In this document: piece by piece, positions 11,292 through 23,537 of the stretch
Layout of the letters: each line of letters begins with the position of its first letter
Position numbering within the stretch: position 1 is the first letter of the stretch
Assembly: GCF_000149955.1 (NCBI RefSeq)
Contig: NC_030987.1
Coordinates: 5,086,970-5,150,969 of the forward strand
DNA from: Fusarium oxysporum f. sp. lycopersici 4287
Lineage: Eukaryota; Ascomycota; Sordariomycetes; Hypocreales; Nectriaceae
Length of the DNA: 64,000 bases
Reading direction: 5' to 3'
The notes under the pieces: model-generated
What the model saw: the letters and a program-made list of their open reading frames with translations, nothing else
What the model was told of the DNA's origin: nothing
Databases searched by the model: none
Program-made: the position numbers and the translations under genes

Positions 11292-11659
11292 AGAATTAGC
11301 GTAAAAACCTCGAGTGGCAACCTGCGAGATCGGGGGTACGTGCCGCAATCGTTCCCAAGGCCGAGATGGTTCATTTCCCAACGCATCGTCGCATTATGCA
11401 AAGTGACACCAGGGGCACTTTGAACATGTTTTATAAAGTCACCATCATCCGGGTTGAGATCTTCCCTTTCCCCAGGGCATTGCAGTGTGAGTCTGGTCTC
11501 GAGGCAGCCGCCGGATGAGCATGATTTGGACGGCGAGTCTTGCTCTGCTGCTCTCCAGCACTAGCATCTTTGCTATGTAAGTCATGACTAGTGCTCCCTC
11601 TTTCTCCTCCCCTCCCCTGTCGTTGATTGCCGTTTCCACTCCTACTTCTGTTCTCCCAC
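11292..11659. other. Intervening sequence, no gene seen
   Basis: Normal-composition DNA between the Tc1 element and the hAT element. No supportable reading frame. Confidence 0.4.
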
Positions 11660-12091
11660 CAAGGGCTGCCGTCAGATCAGATTAACAATCAGATATATCA
11701 ATCAATTCAGATCAAATACGGTATTCTAACAGATCAATCAATTCAGACACAAGCATATATGCATCTGATAGTTATATCTGATATCTGTAGAAAAGATGGT
11801 AACTACCCTAGAACCGTCGGATCATCCTTATGTTCCGCCCCGAAATATCCCTAACATAAATATTCCGGCCCCGTAGAGTGGGGCACTTCCCCAAGAAGCA
11901 ATGGTGCTAGAGGACTGAGTTAAGCCGATTAGCTGGGTTTTGAGCCCTAGGCCACTCAGGGCTCGGTTGGAGAGCAATCTAAAGGTAGATTAATTAGTTA
12001 AGTTACCCCATTCCCTACCTCTTGCCCCAGTACGATATAGCCTTAGCCAGAGAAGCCAATATATCCCTAAATATTTAGAAATATATATTGG

Positions 12092-12349
12092 NNNNNNNNN
12101 NNNNNNNNNNNNNNNNNNNNNNNNNNNNNNNNNNNNNNNNNNNNNNNNNNNNNNNNNNNNNNNNNNNNNNNNNNNNNNNNNNNNNNNNNNNNNNNNNNNN
12201 NNNNNNNNNNNNNNNNNNNNNNNNNNNNNNNNNNNNNNNNNNNNNNNNNNNNNNNNNNNNNNNNNNNNNNNNNNNNNNNNNNNNNNNNNNNNNNNNNNNN
12301 NNNNNNNNNNNNNNNNNNNNNNNNNNNNNNNNNNNNNNNNNNNNNNNNN
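12092..12349. other. Assembly gap (258 N)
   Basis: Run of N inside the 5' part of the hAT element. Up to 258 bases of the transposase leader or N-terminus are unknown. Confidence 0.99.
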
Positions 12350-12354
12350 TATAA

Positions 12355-14992
12355 TATCGGAGACCGCTTTAAAGGCAGCCTTGCTAGTAGCCCTTCGTCA
12401 TCGCCGCTACCACCTACATTTTCTCGTCTTAGGTCCTGGTCTAAGGTCATTGCTAAGCAGTATAATGCAGCTTTAGCTTTGGCCTTGACTGCTGATTTAT
12501 CTGTTAATAACCTTTATAAGATTATTTAGGGCTAACGATGTTTTATTATTGCAAACCTCTTAGATAAGAGGAAAAGTAGAGGGCAGGCAAAGCTAGATTA
12601 GAAACTATAGCTAGTTCCTAGCAGAGTTAAGGAAAGATAATACGTCTAGTAGGGATATCTAGTATTACTAGCTCTGCAATAATAAGGATATACTGCGATT
12701 TTTTAATACTTAGTTAATATTATTGGCATTAGCTTACCTTTTTAAGTTTATAGTACTTCTTATTTCTAGGCTATTACTAATGGTTCTTAGAGCTTATAGG
12801 ATTACTAAGACCTTTAAAGCGGGTTTATCTGGTAACTCTTTAGTTATTAATCTCTAGAGAAATACATCTAAGAAACAGCCTGCCTTTTCTTCCTTCTTTC
12901 TTCCTAGAGCAAAGATAGCATAGATTAGAGAGCTCTCTGTTAGTTATATTATTAATTCTAATCTCCCCTTTACTGCCTTTAAGAGTACCTATCTGCAGGA
13001 GCTATTCTGTCAGCTTAACTCTGATCTTTATGCTTAGGTGCCCTAGGGTTAAACTATAACCAAGAAAGATCTAGAAGATATACTAGTTTTAAAGAAAGCA
13101 GCCATTAAGGAGGAACTTAATAATACTATTACCTAGATATATCTTAGCTTTAACCTCTAGACCTCTCCTAATAGATTAGCTTTTATTTCTATCTTTAGTT
13201 ACTTTATTAATTAGAGATACTTATATTAAAGCCGGCTGCTAGCTTTTAAGAGGCAGATTAGATCTTATGCTAGTAAGAATATCGCTTATACTATAAGGAA
13301 CATAGTCTATAATTAGGGTATTAATAGTAAGCTTAGGGTCTTAATCTGTAATAATGCAGCTAGTAATAATATTTACTTATAAAACCTCTATATAACTCTT
13401 AATGCCTTAATAACTTAAGCAGATATAGAGGCATAAAGGATATAATATTTCGGTTATATTTTAAACCTTATTGCCTAAGCCTTCCTCTATGATAATAATA
13501 TAGCTTCTTTTAAACTTCAGTCTAAGTCTTATAATATATTAGAGCAGGTTAAAGAAGATATTAAATACTGGCGAGCTAATGGTCTAGTTAGGAAGCTTTA
13601 TAATATTATTAAGTTAATGAGAGCCTCTCTATAACGCACTAAAGCTTTTAAAGTATATACAAAGGAGCAGGAGGAGGTAGATATATATAAGCTTATAGAA
13701 GAATTAACTGCCAAGCTCAAAGTTATATAGAATAATACTATAAGATAGAACTTAACTTATATAATAATTAAGCATGCCTTAGTTAAGTAGTCTAAGCTTA
13801 ATAGCTTTATTTAGGAGTTAGGGCTAGAAGCAGATGCCTTAAAAAGGGTTCCTATGGCTAATATTCTAATATCTAATAACTAGAATATCCTTAGGGAAGT
13901 TAATTATATCTTAGAACCAGTCTATAATATGACAATAAGAACACAGGGATAGGGTATAAACAAGGGTCACAGCCGGCTCTAGGAAGTCATAACAGGAATA
14001 GAGTTTATCCTAGAACATCTCGAAAACTAAAGGGTTCTCTACGAGGATTAAACTACTAATCTGGCCGCGGAAGAACAGTATATAACCCAGGGGGAGGAAG
14101 CTAGACCGGCCATAGGTATAATACTAATACTTTCGCGGCAACCAACAGTCAGATAAATCCGGGAGCAAGCCTTATAGCAGTTACGATTACTATTACGACT
14201 TTAAGGATACAAAATTACACTATTGCGCCGCCGTCGCGAAATGGCTTATCTACCTGCTAGCTTATAGTTTAATAAAGATATGCTTCCTGTATATTCCCAA
14301 GAAGACTACCTGCAGGATAATACTTATTTAAGAAGTAATATTGCCAGTATAGAGGGCCAGGAGCACGCTAGTATTAGGGCAAGTATAAATAATGCTTAGA
14401 TTAAGCTGAATAAGTACTATACTCTTCGGATAGTTGCCTCTGTTTATAGCTTCTGTTATTCTGAATCCGGACCTTGGCCTCCGGTGGCTAGAGACCAGTT
14501 AGACTTCCCCAGAATAGCTACAATGGCTTCGGGATGCAAAGGACGGCATTAAGTCTATTTAAGCGTTAGTATTCGAGAAATAATAATAATATCTCTGAGA
14601 GTGCCTTTATTACGCCCTCGTTAATGCCCTGACCTAAGCAGAGTAGGTTTAAGCAGTAGATAAAAAGCCGGCAACCTAAGCTCTCAGCAATAGGCAGTGA
14701 ACTTAAACGGTATTACAGGCTCGAACCAGAATAGTTAGATAACCCTATTCGTTAGTAGATTAACTATAGCAATGCTTTCCTACGTTTAAGTAGGTTTGCA
14801 CTGGATGTTCTTGCTATTCTGGCCATATTAACCGACTGCAAGAAGGCATTTAGTCTTGCAAAGCTTACTGTTAGCTTACAGCGATATTCTCTACTTAGAT
14901 TAAGCATTAAGTTAATCCAGCTACTGAAGAACTGGGTTAGGGGAGGATATGTTAATCTCAGAGGCCTGTACTCGAGTAACCAGGCCAATTAG
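12355..14992 (+). pseudogene. hAT transposase, RIP-degraded
   Basis: Across many TAA/TAG codons the plus-strand frame still shows the hAT core: AAIKEELNNTIT, SPNRLAFISIFSYFI, FKRQIRSYASKNIAYTIRNI, LNLIA, EDIKYWRANGLVRKLYNII and LREVNYILEPVYNM. The C-terminal dimerisation domain follows (FALDVLAILAILTDCKKAFS, LAKLTVSLQRYS, LLKNWVRGGYVNL), ending GLYSSNQAN and TAG at 14990-14992. Most stops are at positions where CAA, CAG or TGG would be expected, which fits RIP. The N-terminus, including any BED finger, runs into the gap. Confidence 0.82.
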
Positions 14993-15153
14993 AATCCGAC
15001 GGTAGGGTCATAAGGCCGAGGGAAGCTTCACGTGAGCTACGATATATCAGATATCAATCAATCAATCAGATCAGATCAGATTCGAATGGTGAACTATCAG
15101 TTCAGATCAGATTTGGGTCCCAATCTGATTTGATTGATCTGACGGCAGCCCTG

Positions 15154-16230
15154 TCGGCAGTTCTCGCTGTCTGAGCATTCGGGACATTGAAGCCCAGTGC
15201 TATTGTCACAACTCATCGCGTCGTTACCTTGAGGGGCTAACTCAAGTACTGTGGACAGTTGTTAGCGGCAGTCGATAGGCATGAGTACAAGGGGCTAATG
15301 GTCACTTACCACGACTTAACTCATCCAAGACTCTAGCACTGATACATCGAGACACACCCATGTTGATGCCCCAACTGTGAGAGGTCGGCAAGAAATTGAG
15401 AGAATATCGGCGCTCGAAATTTGGCAAGTATCGATTATTTGGGCTGATAATTCAAGCTTAAGTTGGGTAGGTTATCAGCACTGGCTTCGCAATGGCTAGA
15501 TTTCGATATCGAATTGTCATAGAATCTGACACTGGAGAAAGAAAAATGAAAGATCGAATGGCTCATTGGAGAAATCTGGGGCGAGGCACATTTATGGATA
15601 GAGCTGACTTGGGTTAGATTTTGGGCAGATTCTAAATGCACCTCCTCACTGGAAAATTCATTGGTCCTTTGTTCGGGAGGAGTTAATGACCTTTCTCTAC
15701 AAACGAGCTGTAAGTGGCCTTTCGCGAGTTCCTAAGCAACTCCCCCTGATTAAACATTTCAAATTACCTACTGGGCTGAGCACAGACCTTATGATGACAA
15801 AGTTATATGCCAACGTATCCGTGCACAGGTCCGTGTCCCAACCGTACTTGTTTTTGGCATGCTGGAGTCTTCGCCCATGCACGCTTACAGGGGCCCTTCC
15901 CCTGATGAGCACTACGCCCCCCAGCCGCATTGCCCAAGAGCCACAATTTTGTTGGCAGCAATCCCTGCCACCAATGTCGTCTATGCATGCTTGGGCCAAG
16001 TCCTCGTTATTCGTGGTGTATTAGAGACGGGGAGCGAGCCCGTGACTACCTTTGATCAAGGAGTAGATTTGTCGTCGTTCAATGTATGGAGCTAACCCAT
16101 CTGAATTCTTCGTCGTCCAGAGTCCCCTTATCCTTGCACCATTGTTGCTCATCAAGACTGCATGCTCTTGAGTGTCGCCGACTGCAAGCCTTGTAAGTAA
16201 GCGCTGCAGTGCCCTGTCTGCAAGTCCCGT
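15154..16230. other. Intergenic; possible amino-acid-permease relic
   Basis: No intact gene. Between about 15780 and 16095 the plus strand has an open stretch containing AATILLAAIPATNVVYACLGQ-like membrane sequence and ETGSEPVTTFDQGVDL, faintly like the NIxxAxxGQ...P.DF block of fungal neutral amino-acid transporters. The match is too weak for a gene call. Confidence 0.25.
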
Positions 16231-16231
16231 A

Positions 16232-16420
16232 TGTTGAAAACTGGGAATCCCCCTTATCTTCAGGTTTCAGACTGTTAGTCTGAAAGTCTTAGATGAAATC
16301 AACTAGAGATATAAACCCGAGAAGAACTCCCATCTCAACAAGGAACAACCAAGTTTTTACAAAAATATATATAATATATAAATTTTCACCGAGCACTACT
16401 GCGCAATATAAACAACACCG
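16232..16420 (-). repeat. LTR-like dispersed repeat, copy 1
   Basis: Matches 61190-61390 in inverted orientation over about 180 bases. Shared blocks include ggaatccccctt, cagactgttagtctgaaagtc, gagatataaacccgaga and cactactgcgcaatataaa. TGTTAG-type ends and a TATAAA box suggest a solo LTR of a copia-like element. No target duplication was identified. Confidence 0.6.
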
Positions 16421-16694
16421 CACCCAGCTCGAGGGACAACGTTCTGGCCCTTACCAACGTCATCCCTACAAGCTCACCCGTGTGGACCCTTGCATAACGC
16501 TCACTTCCTTCACTAAGGCCATGCAATTCAGCCTGTAAATGACCACGCCATTGCCATGTGGGCCTTGGGGGCCGGGAGTCGCGTGCGCGCATAGTCTGAG
16601 CGCCCCGGTGTTTTGGGGTCGACCGACCGGAAATGGTACATCAATTGAGTGCTGAGATGACAACCCTCCACTAATTGGAGGTCAAACAACTTGT

Positions 16695-17306
16695 TTATTG
16701 GACGCATTTATTTAAATTGAATGGCCTTTCTAGGTCAGACGAGGATACGGTGTCGTCGGAGGCAGGTCCTTTAAGTTGTCGAAGGCTGCCTTGAAGTTCG
16801 AGGTTCTCGCGCTGGAGCTCATTGTTCTCTCGTTCCAGCGCTTGTATACCCTTGCGAGCCATTTCATTGAGTTTACTATGGTTGTTTTTTGATATTCGAG
16901 AGGCAATGCGAAGCTTTCTCCGACGATTCGATGTTGTCGAAGCCGTGGGTGCCATGGATGTAAACTTTGAACTAATACTCGTGTGGCTATTATGTGAAGC
17001 AGGGCTGGGGCTAGTTACCTCAGATAGCGACGGAGTACTGGTACCAGTGCTACTACCGCTACCTTCAGAAGTGTCAGATGTATTGTGAGTCTCTTTTTTT
17101 TTCTTCGCGTTCGAGAAGTCCTTTTTTTTCTTTTTTTTTTTTTTTGGCTGTGAAGCTGGTGTTGAGCTGTTTTCTTGGGGCGCCTGGTCTAGCTCAGCCC
17201 TAGGGTTATTCGTGAGCCACGATATTGTATGCTGGACGGTATGACGAGCTCGCTGCTGTAGGCCTCCTTCTCTACATTTGCCTGGCCGTTCTTGTAAGAC
17301 AATGGT
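16695..17306 (-). CDS. Leucine-zipper protein with poly-lysine tracts (atypical bZIP)
   Basis: The minus frame is open from 17306 to the stop at 16695. The only ATG is at 16955, so either the protein is 86 aa or an upstream exon supplies the start. A perfect four-leucine heptad zipper is visible: LERENNELQRENLELQ followed by GSLRQL. The preceding basic stretch is NRRRKLRIASRISKNNHSK, but the invariant arginine ten residues before the first zipper leucine is replaced by asparagine, so DNA binding is uncertain. Upstream are a Ser/Thr-rich segment and two lysine runs encoded by A-tracts (about 17092-17145), which are prone to length change. It may be a diverged bZIP factor or a dimerisation-only regulator. 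It lies 2.9 kb from the bZIP gene at 20213. Confidence 0.5.
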   Translation of the reverse strand, partial: TIVLQERPGKCREGGLQQRARHTVQHTISWLTNNPRAELDQAPQENSSTPASQPKKKKKKKKDFSNAKKKKETHNTSDTSEGSGSSTGTSTPSLSEVTSPSPASHNSHTSISSKFTSMAPTASTTSNRRRKLRIASRISKNNHSKLNEMARKGIQALERENNELQRENLELQGSLRQLKGPASDDTVSSSDLERPFNLNKCVQ

Positions 17307-18807
17307 TCACTACTAACGTACACAAAGTTCTAGGCTCTCTGTAGTCATTCGACCTTCTACTTTGCGGCTGTGTATATAGAGTCTCCCCTCGGTGCTAGCA
17401 GCACAAGATGATATGCGCTGCCATTTGCCAACTTGCCCAGTGGAACAGTTAGCTAGGCCGTGAACCAGATATATGTGGCATGTCATTTATCACATGCTTC
17501 CAACCACTATCCTGCTGCCATTGAACATGGGCATCAGTCAAGGAGCGCGGGTTCTTTTACCTCTCGCAACCTTTTCGGTTAGCAGTCTCGATCAATTTTG
17601 AAGGCTTCATAGTCAAAAGTTCAGCCAATTTGGATAATAATTGATGGCATGTGGTGCAGGAATGTCTCTGACTGCATTGCAATTACGCGTCACGACGTTG
17701 GGGCACAAAGCGATCTGTCAGTATCCACGTTAATCCGAGAACACCTTTACCCCAGTAGAAAATTTGGGCATCATGAGGCCGATCAGACGAACAAAAAAAA
17801 AAAAAAAGAAGAAGAAAGAAAGAAACGATAACCACCCGGCATTTCCCAGCCAGGATGACTTGTACTTGGACTTCTCCAACGTATCATATCATCTGCAAGG
17901 AAACCTGCAAGATGTTTCATGTAAAAGCCACAAAGAAGGTTACTATTAAATTTCCAGCTAAATGTGAGCTATTACTGGTATGATGTCTGCAATTTTAAGA
18001 TGCCTGTTCCGCTGTGAGCTTGCCCTAAGGGCCTGACTGCACTTCCTAACACAGTGCGAAAAGCGACCAGCGGCTAAATGCGTCAATAAAACCGCGCTAT
18101 GAATGGTCCTTAATACGTTTAGGGTGAGTCGCGTGGCTTGTGTGGCTCGTTTGAACCCCGATCGATCGAATCAGGAGTAAGGCTGCTATCAAACCGAACA
18201 TCAGGACAGCCGATTCGATATTTGTCGACTCGCCACAATTAGAGTTGAGGAGATATGGAAGCTTCATGGTGCCATCTAATTATCTGTGGGAATGTGAATA
18301 TCGCAGTTGTACAATTTGGGGGAAAGTTGCGTTGGAAAATTTGTCATCTTGAAACCCTTTTGCGGCAGACGTCATCACCGCTTGGCATAGAGCATCGCCG
18401 AGTGCTGCTCTTTTAACCCTCCTATTGACTCCTTCGAGGATCGAGAATGCGCACCAGAACCCGCAGAAACGACGATATGCATGCCAAATCTAATCTGGCC
18501 AACGTCTCCTCCAGCAAGCCGCCATAGCTGTGTACAAAAATGAGACAGATGAAAGTCAGCTCATGCCGGCCTGATTCAGCGATAACCAATCAGATTACTC
18601 CCATGACAGGCTCCCGATAGATGGCACAGACCCAGTTAAAAATAAGAGGAACGTACTCCAATCTTTGCACATCGGGATTTTCCGTTGGCCCGGATGTTGT
18701 GGATGAGCGATTGGTCTTGGCGGCTCGACTAGGCCCATGCCCTCTGCACACAGAGAAAGAACGTCCTGATACGTAATTCAATTTTTAATTATTTTCCCTT
18801 TAGAGAC
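17307..18807. other. Intergenic, no gene seen
   Basis: Contains an A-rich tract at about 17790-17826. The short frames on both strands resemble nothing recognisable. Confidence 0.45.
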
Positions 18808-19134
18808 GTGTTGATGCTGCTCAATAGGCATGCATTCATCCCCAGGCCGAAACCTAAGCCTTGGCTGACTAGCATTATGGGAGGACTTAAACAGGTTATC
18901 AATGACACGCTGCCGCCCCTTAGCTTAGCTTTTATATCACATCCACTTGACTGCCCTCGAAGCGGCAAAAAACAGCTGTTGATAGTGGCTGTTTCAAGCC
19001 GAAGGTCCACATTCTTAGACCAGGTTGGCGTTACCCTACCGGGTAAGTCGCCTAGTAAGATTTCTAGGGAAGTAAACCCCGTCCATGTGTATGCTCAGCG
19101 AGTCTTTGTCCGTGCTCGTAAAAGTGCATATTAA
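18808..19134 (+). CDS. Hypothetical ORF, 108 aa
   Basis: An uninterrupted frame starting MLMLLNRHAFIPRPKPKPWL. No domain, signal peptide or membrane segment is recognised, and no introns are evident. Composition is ordinary. It may be spurious or a gene fragment. Confidence 0.2.
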   Translation: MLMLLNRHAFIPRPKPKPWLTSIMGGLKQVINDTLPPLSLAFISHPLDCPRSGKKQLLIVAVSSRRSTFLDQVGVTLPGKSPSKISREVNPVHVYAQRVFVRARKSAY

Positions 19135-20212
19135 GGCGGTGGAACTAATAATTATGGCAAAATGTGAGCAACTCAGCAAAAGGCTGAAATTTCCCTTAGT
19201 ACAGTAGTCTATCCCAGAACAACGTCGAACACGATTCTTCGCTTTGACCATAGCCATGGTTTCCTCTTGTCCTGTCTCGCCGTCTTATCTTAGGGGTGTT
19301 TGCATGTTTGAGCCCTATGGCTTATGCCAAGCAGCTAACTTAAATAACCCTCCATTAAGGACAGTACACCCTTTCAACTTCACGGGTGGAGGTCATAGAC
19401 ATGCTTCAACCTCCGCTACCCTATGGGCGGAGGTTCCAAAAACTCTTGCACGGTCCCCAACATTACAGGGCTAGGCCCAGGCTAGCCCCACTAATTATAT
19501 TGATCTCATTTAACTATCGCCTTTGTGAGCTGGTGTGGATGGAATGCAGAGCATTCCAGCCCGTCAGAGCGAGCGCACAGATAGTCTGAATCAGGTTCTT
19601 GCATGTTTCGGTGATCCAGATACCTTGCTAGCGCCCCTCATCCCTCTCGCGCCGTCCCTCGTGGCAAATGGCGAGTCGGGTTATTGGCCTCTAGACCTGA
19701 TGCGAGATCGAGGATCTTAGCTATAAAGATCAGGCACTTTTTCAAGGGAAGTTCTTCCCTACCTATCCGTTCAAATAGTATGGAGTACTGAGATATGGGT
19801 TATTATCTATGCCGTTTCACAAGCTCAAATTTGGCCTTTCCCTTCCTGCCACTCGTCGAGACCTGATCGGGCCAAGCCAATTAAACAAGCTTCACTGTCG
19901 GTCGCTCCGCGTACTGTATTCAATTTCCATTAATATATTGCAGGGCCGCTTCATTTGCAACGACCTATATGACCATCAGCTTCTTTACCCCTTGTCATCC
20001 CGAGTTTCCAGTGTACGGTTCTCCACCTACTCAGAATCACCATCAGTAGCACAGAACAATAGCCCAAAGAGTATTAAGGCGCTTCTGGATGTTTAGAGCT
20101 CCCTTCCGCTCTTCTCCTGCTGCTTTAACCATAAGCTGAACGTCTTGTATAGAGATACCCTGCGATCTCTCTTTACCTCGCGGATGATAGAGCCCTCAGG
20201 AGGCCGATAGAC
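19135..20212. other. Upstream region of the bZIP gene, no gene seen
   Basis: Probably promoter and 5' UTR of the gene at 20213. The frames present (for example 19809-20096) are not recognisable. Confidence 0.4.
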
Positions 20213-21007
20213 ATGGGAGGCAACTCGACCTTCGGGACATCCTACTCTCCTGAGTCCCTTCTATGGGAGCAATGGTGGTGGCCAAACCAGCTAGTCCCGT
20301 TTGATTTATCAAAAGACAAGAGCAGTACGTCAAACAGTGTTTATACGCAGACTGGTCCTCTGATCTATGGCCCCCTACATGACGACAACACTGATTTGAC
20401 ACGCCGTTGGCAGTATACCAGCCATGAGATAAACTATATGAACACGGGGAGCAGTCGCAATCCTGTCGTAGAGGATATACCCCTGTTTCCGGTTTCTGAG
20501 CATGGAATTTCTAAGGAATCACCCGGCCAGGGCCATTGGCACTCACCCTCGCCACAAAGGACACCAGATCGAAAGACAAATTGCTACTCTGACGACCTGA
20601 CGTCTTGCAAATCCACTGGAAGAACTCCCCTGGGTGATCGAGATATTAATCCACAGATAAAGAAGACGGGAAAATATTCACCTGTTCGCCGCACGAGCAA
20701 TACTAGCAGCAACGGCGCTCATGCAGCCCAACAGGACAATGATCGCATGAAAAAAATCCGGGAACGAAACAGAATTGCTGCCAACAAGCTCCGTATCAAG
20801 CAGAGGGAAGAACAGCAGGGGCTTGAGTCTAGCAAGCAGGACCTGGAGCGTATCAACCGCGATCTTTCCACCTGCGTGGCCGACCTGACAGTCGAGGTGT
20901 ATGAGCTTAAGATGCAACTTCTACAGCAGTCAGGATGCAATTGCACCCTCATACAGAACTACCTCGCCCATGAGTCCCAGCGATACATGCAAACGTTGGT
21001 AGAATAG
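20213..21007 (+). CDS. bZIP transcription factor, ATF/CREB-like
   Basis: Single-exon gene of 264 aa. The basic region RERNRIAANKLRIKQRE (residues about 183-199) has the bZIP spacing N-x7-R-x9-L, with the usual cysteine of NKCR replaced by leucine. It is followed by five heptad leucines (about 209-237) and the conserved tail LLQQSGCNCTLIQNYLAHES, as in Atf1-type fungal factors. The first 180 residues are Ser/Pro-rich and probably disordered, as usual for activation regions. Family members act as homo- or heterodimers on CRE-like sites, often in stress response or metabolite control; the targets cannot be inferred here. No premature stops. A second zipper gene lies 2.9 kb upstream on the other strand and could be a partner, which is speculation. 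Confidence 0.9.
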   Translation: MGGNSTFGTSYSPESLLWEQWWWPNQLVPFDLSKDKSSTSNSVYTQTGPLIYGPLHDDNTDLTRRWQYTSHEINYMNTGSSRNPVVEDIPLFPVSEHGISKESPGQGHWHSPSPQRTPDRKTNCYSDDLTSCKSTGRTPLGDRDINPQIKKTGKYSPVRRTSNTSSNGAHAAQQDNDRMKKIRERNRIAANKLRIKQREEQQGLESSKQDLERINRDLSTCVADLTVEVYELKMQLLQQSGCNCTLIQNYLAHESQRYMQTLVE

Positions 21008-22509
21008 CCGCAGTCAACGATCTTGTTTTTGCAGGCAGAGACCCCCATGCGATGCAAGCAAAAGTAATGCAGGATTAGGACGGGTCTACGGAGGATGCTG
21101 CGGAGATACCCCCAGTCGTTCGATGTATATGGAGACGAGGGATGTCAAAGAAATGTCAAACAAACAAGTGGCGCCAGGCTTCAAAACTACATAATACTAA
21201 TTTCTTTTTCCTTCCTACTTACGTGCCGCTAGGGCAGTGACCCGGGGTGAAGTACCTAGCCTTATAGGTGGTCCAGCTTCCAGGGGCAGCTGACCGAGCT
21301 AAACGCTCGGGTGGATAGCCCATATGATGTATCAATATGTGGTAGGTGCCGGATACCGGTCACACAAAAATGACTCAGATTACCCTCCGCCTCCCCGCGG
21401 TATCTGAGAGACTTTCATAATATAGGCAAAAGGTAACGGCGAGGAAGTTGTTGATATGTACATAGACTGAGAGAGTAGCAGCGTCTGACGAAAAGATAAA
21501 CACAATAGGATTAACTCTATGATAAGTTGGCTTCTCTTTGTCCATATCTTTCTCACTTTCGAAATAGGAGTTCGGATGAAAACCAAATCATAGTCTCGGG
21601 TGGAGGAGCTCATGCATGCAAGTTTAATCAACTCGTTCGCATGTAACATCGCTTTTCGCAGAGATATAGAATTTACGTCTGCGCGTTGACCCTTGATTTA
21701 GCGAACTGATGCGGAGCTAAGGTAAGCTAAGATCCGTGCTGCCCTGACCCCTGCAGCAGCCTTGTTGCCCCCTTGTGTTCAGTCTCTCAATGCAACATGC
21801 TGCTTTTGGGCAAGTAAGCCAACATCTGTCATGCTTAGCCCTTCCAAAACCCTGCAAGGCCCCACACTTTGTTTTAATATCAAACGAACTAATCTGAACC
21901 ACAACATTAAGCGTCTAGCTTCCACCCACGGCCATAGCTGTGGAAGTGAGGACGACTTTTGGATCAGGACGAGGCTGCAGACCTGCAGATCTTCTCTCGC
22001 CAACATATGTAGCCACATTGACAAGGTGGAACCATCAAAACTCGCCCCGGTCGACGCTACCCAAATTAGCGGAACGCATAGTTATAGTTGGCCGTTGTCA
22101 GGACGGCGCTTAGTGGTGGAGACGTGATGAGTCCGTGCCCAAAGCCCCAACTGAAAACAGATTCCTATCCTGCTGGGAAAGAGAACGACTTGGTAATAAC
22201 AGCCGTCATCAACCAACAAAGAATGAATAAATGAATGAATTCATTCCGTCCGGAAGGATACGTCTCATAGGGCCCACAACGTTGTATCTCGTTACATTGT
22301 TTTCCCCACATTTTACCCTGACATCCTTAACCTTACCAGTCCTTTCACCTTGCCACTCTCCCCAGCCTCGCTTGTCCCTGCGACAGTCCTGCGTGAAGGC
22401 CGACTTCTCCAAGTGTTCAGCATCCCATCTTCAGCAGCTGAAGCCTGGTCCGTCTACCAGAGTCTATGCTGTATTAGTTCTTATTATCTTGTTTGGTTTA
22501 TTAGTATGT
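21008..22509. other. Intergenic, no gene seen
   Basis: Ordinary composition. The frames at 21380-21649 and 21762-22127 do not look like genes. Confidence 0.4.
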
Positions 22510-22700
22510 GTCGTACTGAGCGTGCTTAAAGGGTTGAAGTGAATGTGATGAGCAGCAGCAAATGTATTGATTGTTCTTTTTTGTTGTCTCTCGTACGGGG
22601 TATTCCATTCCGCAGAGTTACTTGGAGCATACAGCTAGATTACTAACGCAGGCGATTCCTGAGGCCGTGAAGATCATGCCTACCCAGCGACATGATGCTT
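22510..22700 (+). repeat. Dispersed repeat R1, copy 2 (least mutated)
   Basis: Starts gtcgtactgagcgtgcttaa and contains gtgaatgtgatgagcagcag, tacggggtattcc and gaagatcatgcctaccc. It retains CA where copies 1 and 3 have TA, so it is the best representative of the family. No coding frame is attached to this copy. Confidence 0.75.
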
Positions 22701-23537
22701 CTTAACCACTAATGTGGCGTGAACTGGTGGCTTGGATAGCCCTCGCCAACTTGGTAGTGATGAAGTAAAAACATGGTTGATTGTGTTGTTGCTAGTTCTA
22801 AGTTACATGTGCCTGAGAGGAGCACAGCTCCTTAAATAGTACCCACATCCCAGCCACCAGTAGGTCGGACCACCTTAGTCACACTGTCTCAACAGGTAGT
22901 ACAACCTCAACCCATTGATATACTTGTTACAAAGGCGGAAACATCCTCCTTTGAAGCTGAGGTCAGCGCTGACCTCAATTCAAGTATCAAGTCAAGTATT
23001 TCAAGTAAGTCAAGTAAGTGGATGACCCAGTTTATTTCAAGTAAGCAAGTTCATATTGGTAAGCAAGACAAGCCTTTCAAAGGTTAGGATATCCCGCTGA
23101 CTTCCATCTTCTCAAAGGACTTGATCTCGGATTACTCAAAACTTATTAGTGATGTCGAGACACTAGTGACAGTCTGTTGACTGGAGATAGTGTTCTTTGT
23201 TATCTTGTTGGAAGCCTGAAGTTAGAGTTAGTGGCTTGCATCTTCTTCCATAGCTAGGTATTGACTAGAAGAGTCAGTTCTTCAAGAACCATCTCATAAA
23301 TATATCATGGCTCTAACATGAGTTCAGCGTAATAGCACTCAATGCCTAATCTTTTTCATGTAGTACTTTTAACCTTTGGGTCACGATAGCAAGTTCATAT
23401 AATCTCGACAGTTTTCTTTTAATACCTTACTTGTCCCAATAAACTAAAGGTATCCCCTCCGCACCAACGCCACGCTTAATAAAGCTGATATCCCTATATT
23501 ACAACTTCAACCACCACTCACAACAATAAAACCCCCA
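22701..23537. other. Intergenic with a short tandem CAAGTA-type repeat
   Basis: At about 22978-23060 the motif caagtaag/caagtatc recurs many times (a degenerate microsatellite). No gene seen. Confidence 0.5.

Larger units (their letters stand above)
11660..15153 (+). mobile_element. hAT-family DNA transposon (Restless-like), degraded
   Basis: The left end (caagggctgccgtcagatca, about 11660) and the right end (tgatctgacggcagccctg, about 15135-15153) form terminal inverted repeats, with clustered subterminal motifs (atcaatca, cagatca) at both ends as hAT elements often have. The interior is AT-rich with a hAT transposase pseudogene on the plus strand and the 258-base gap. No clear 8-base target duplication was found, and the first base of the left TIR seems altered. 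Confidence 0.8.
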
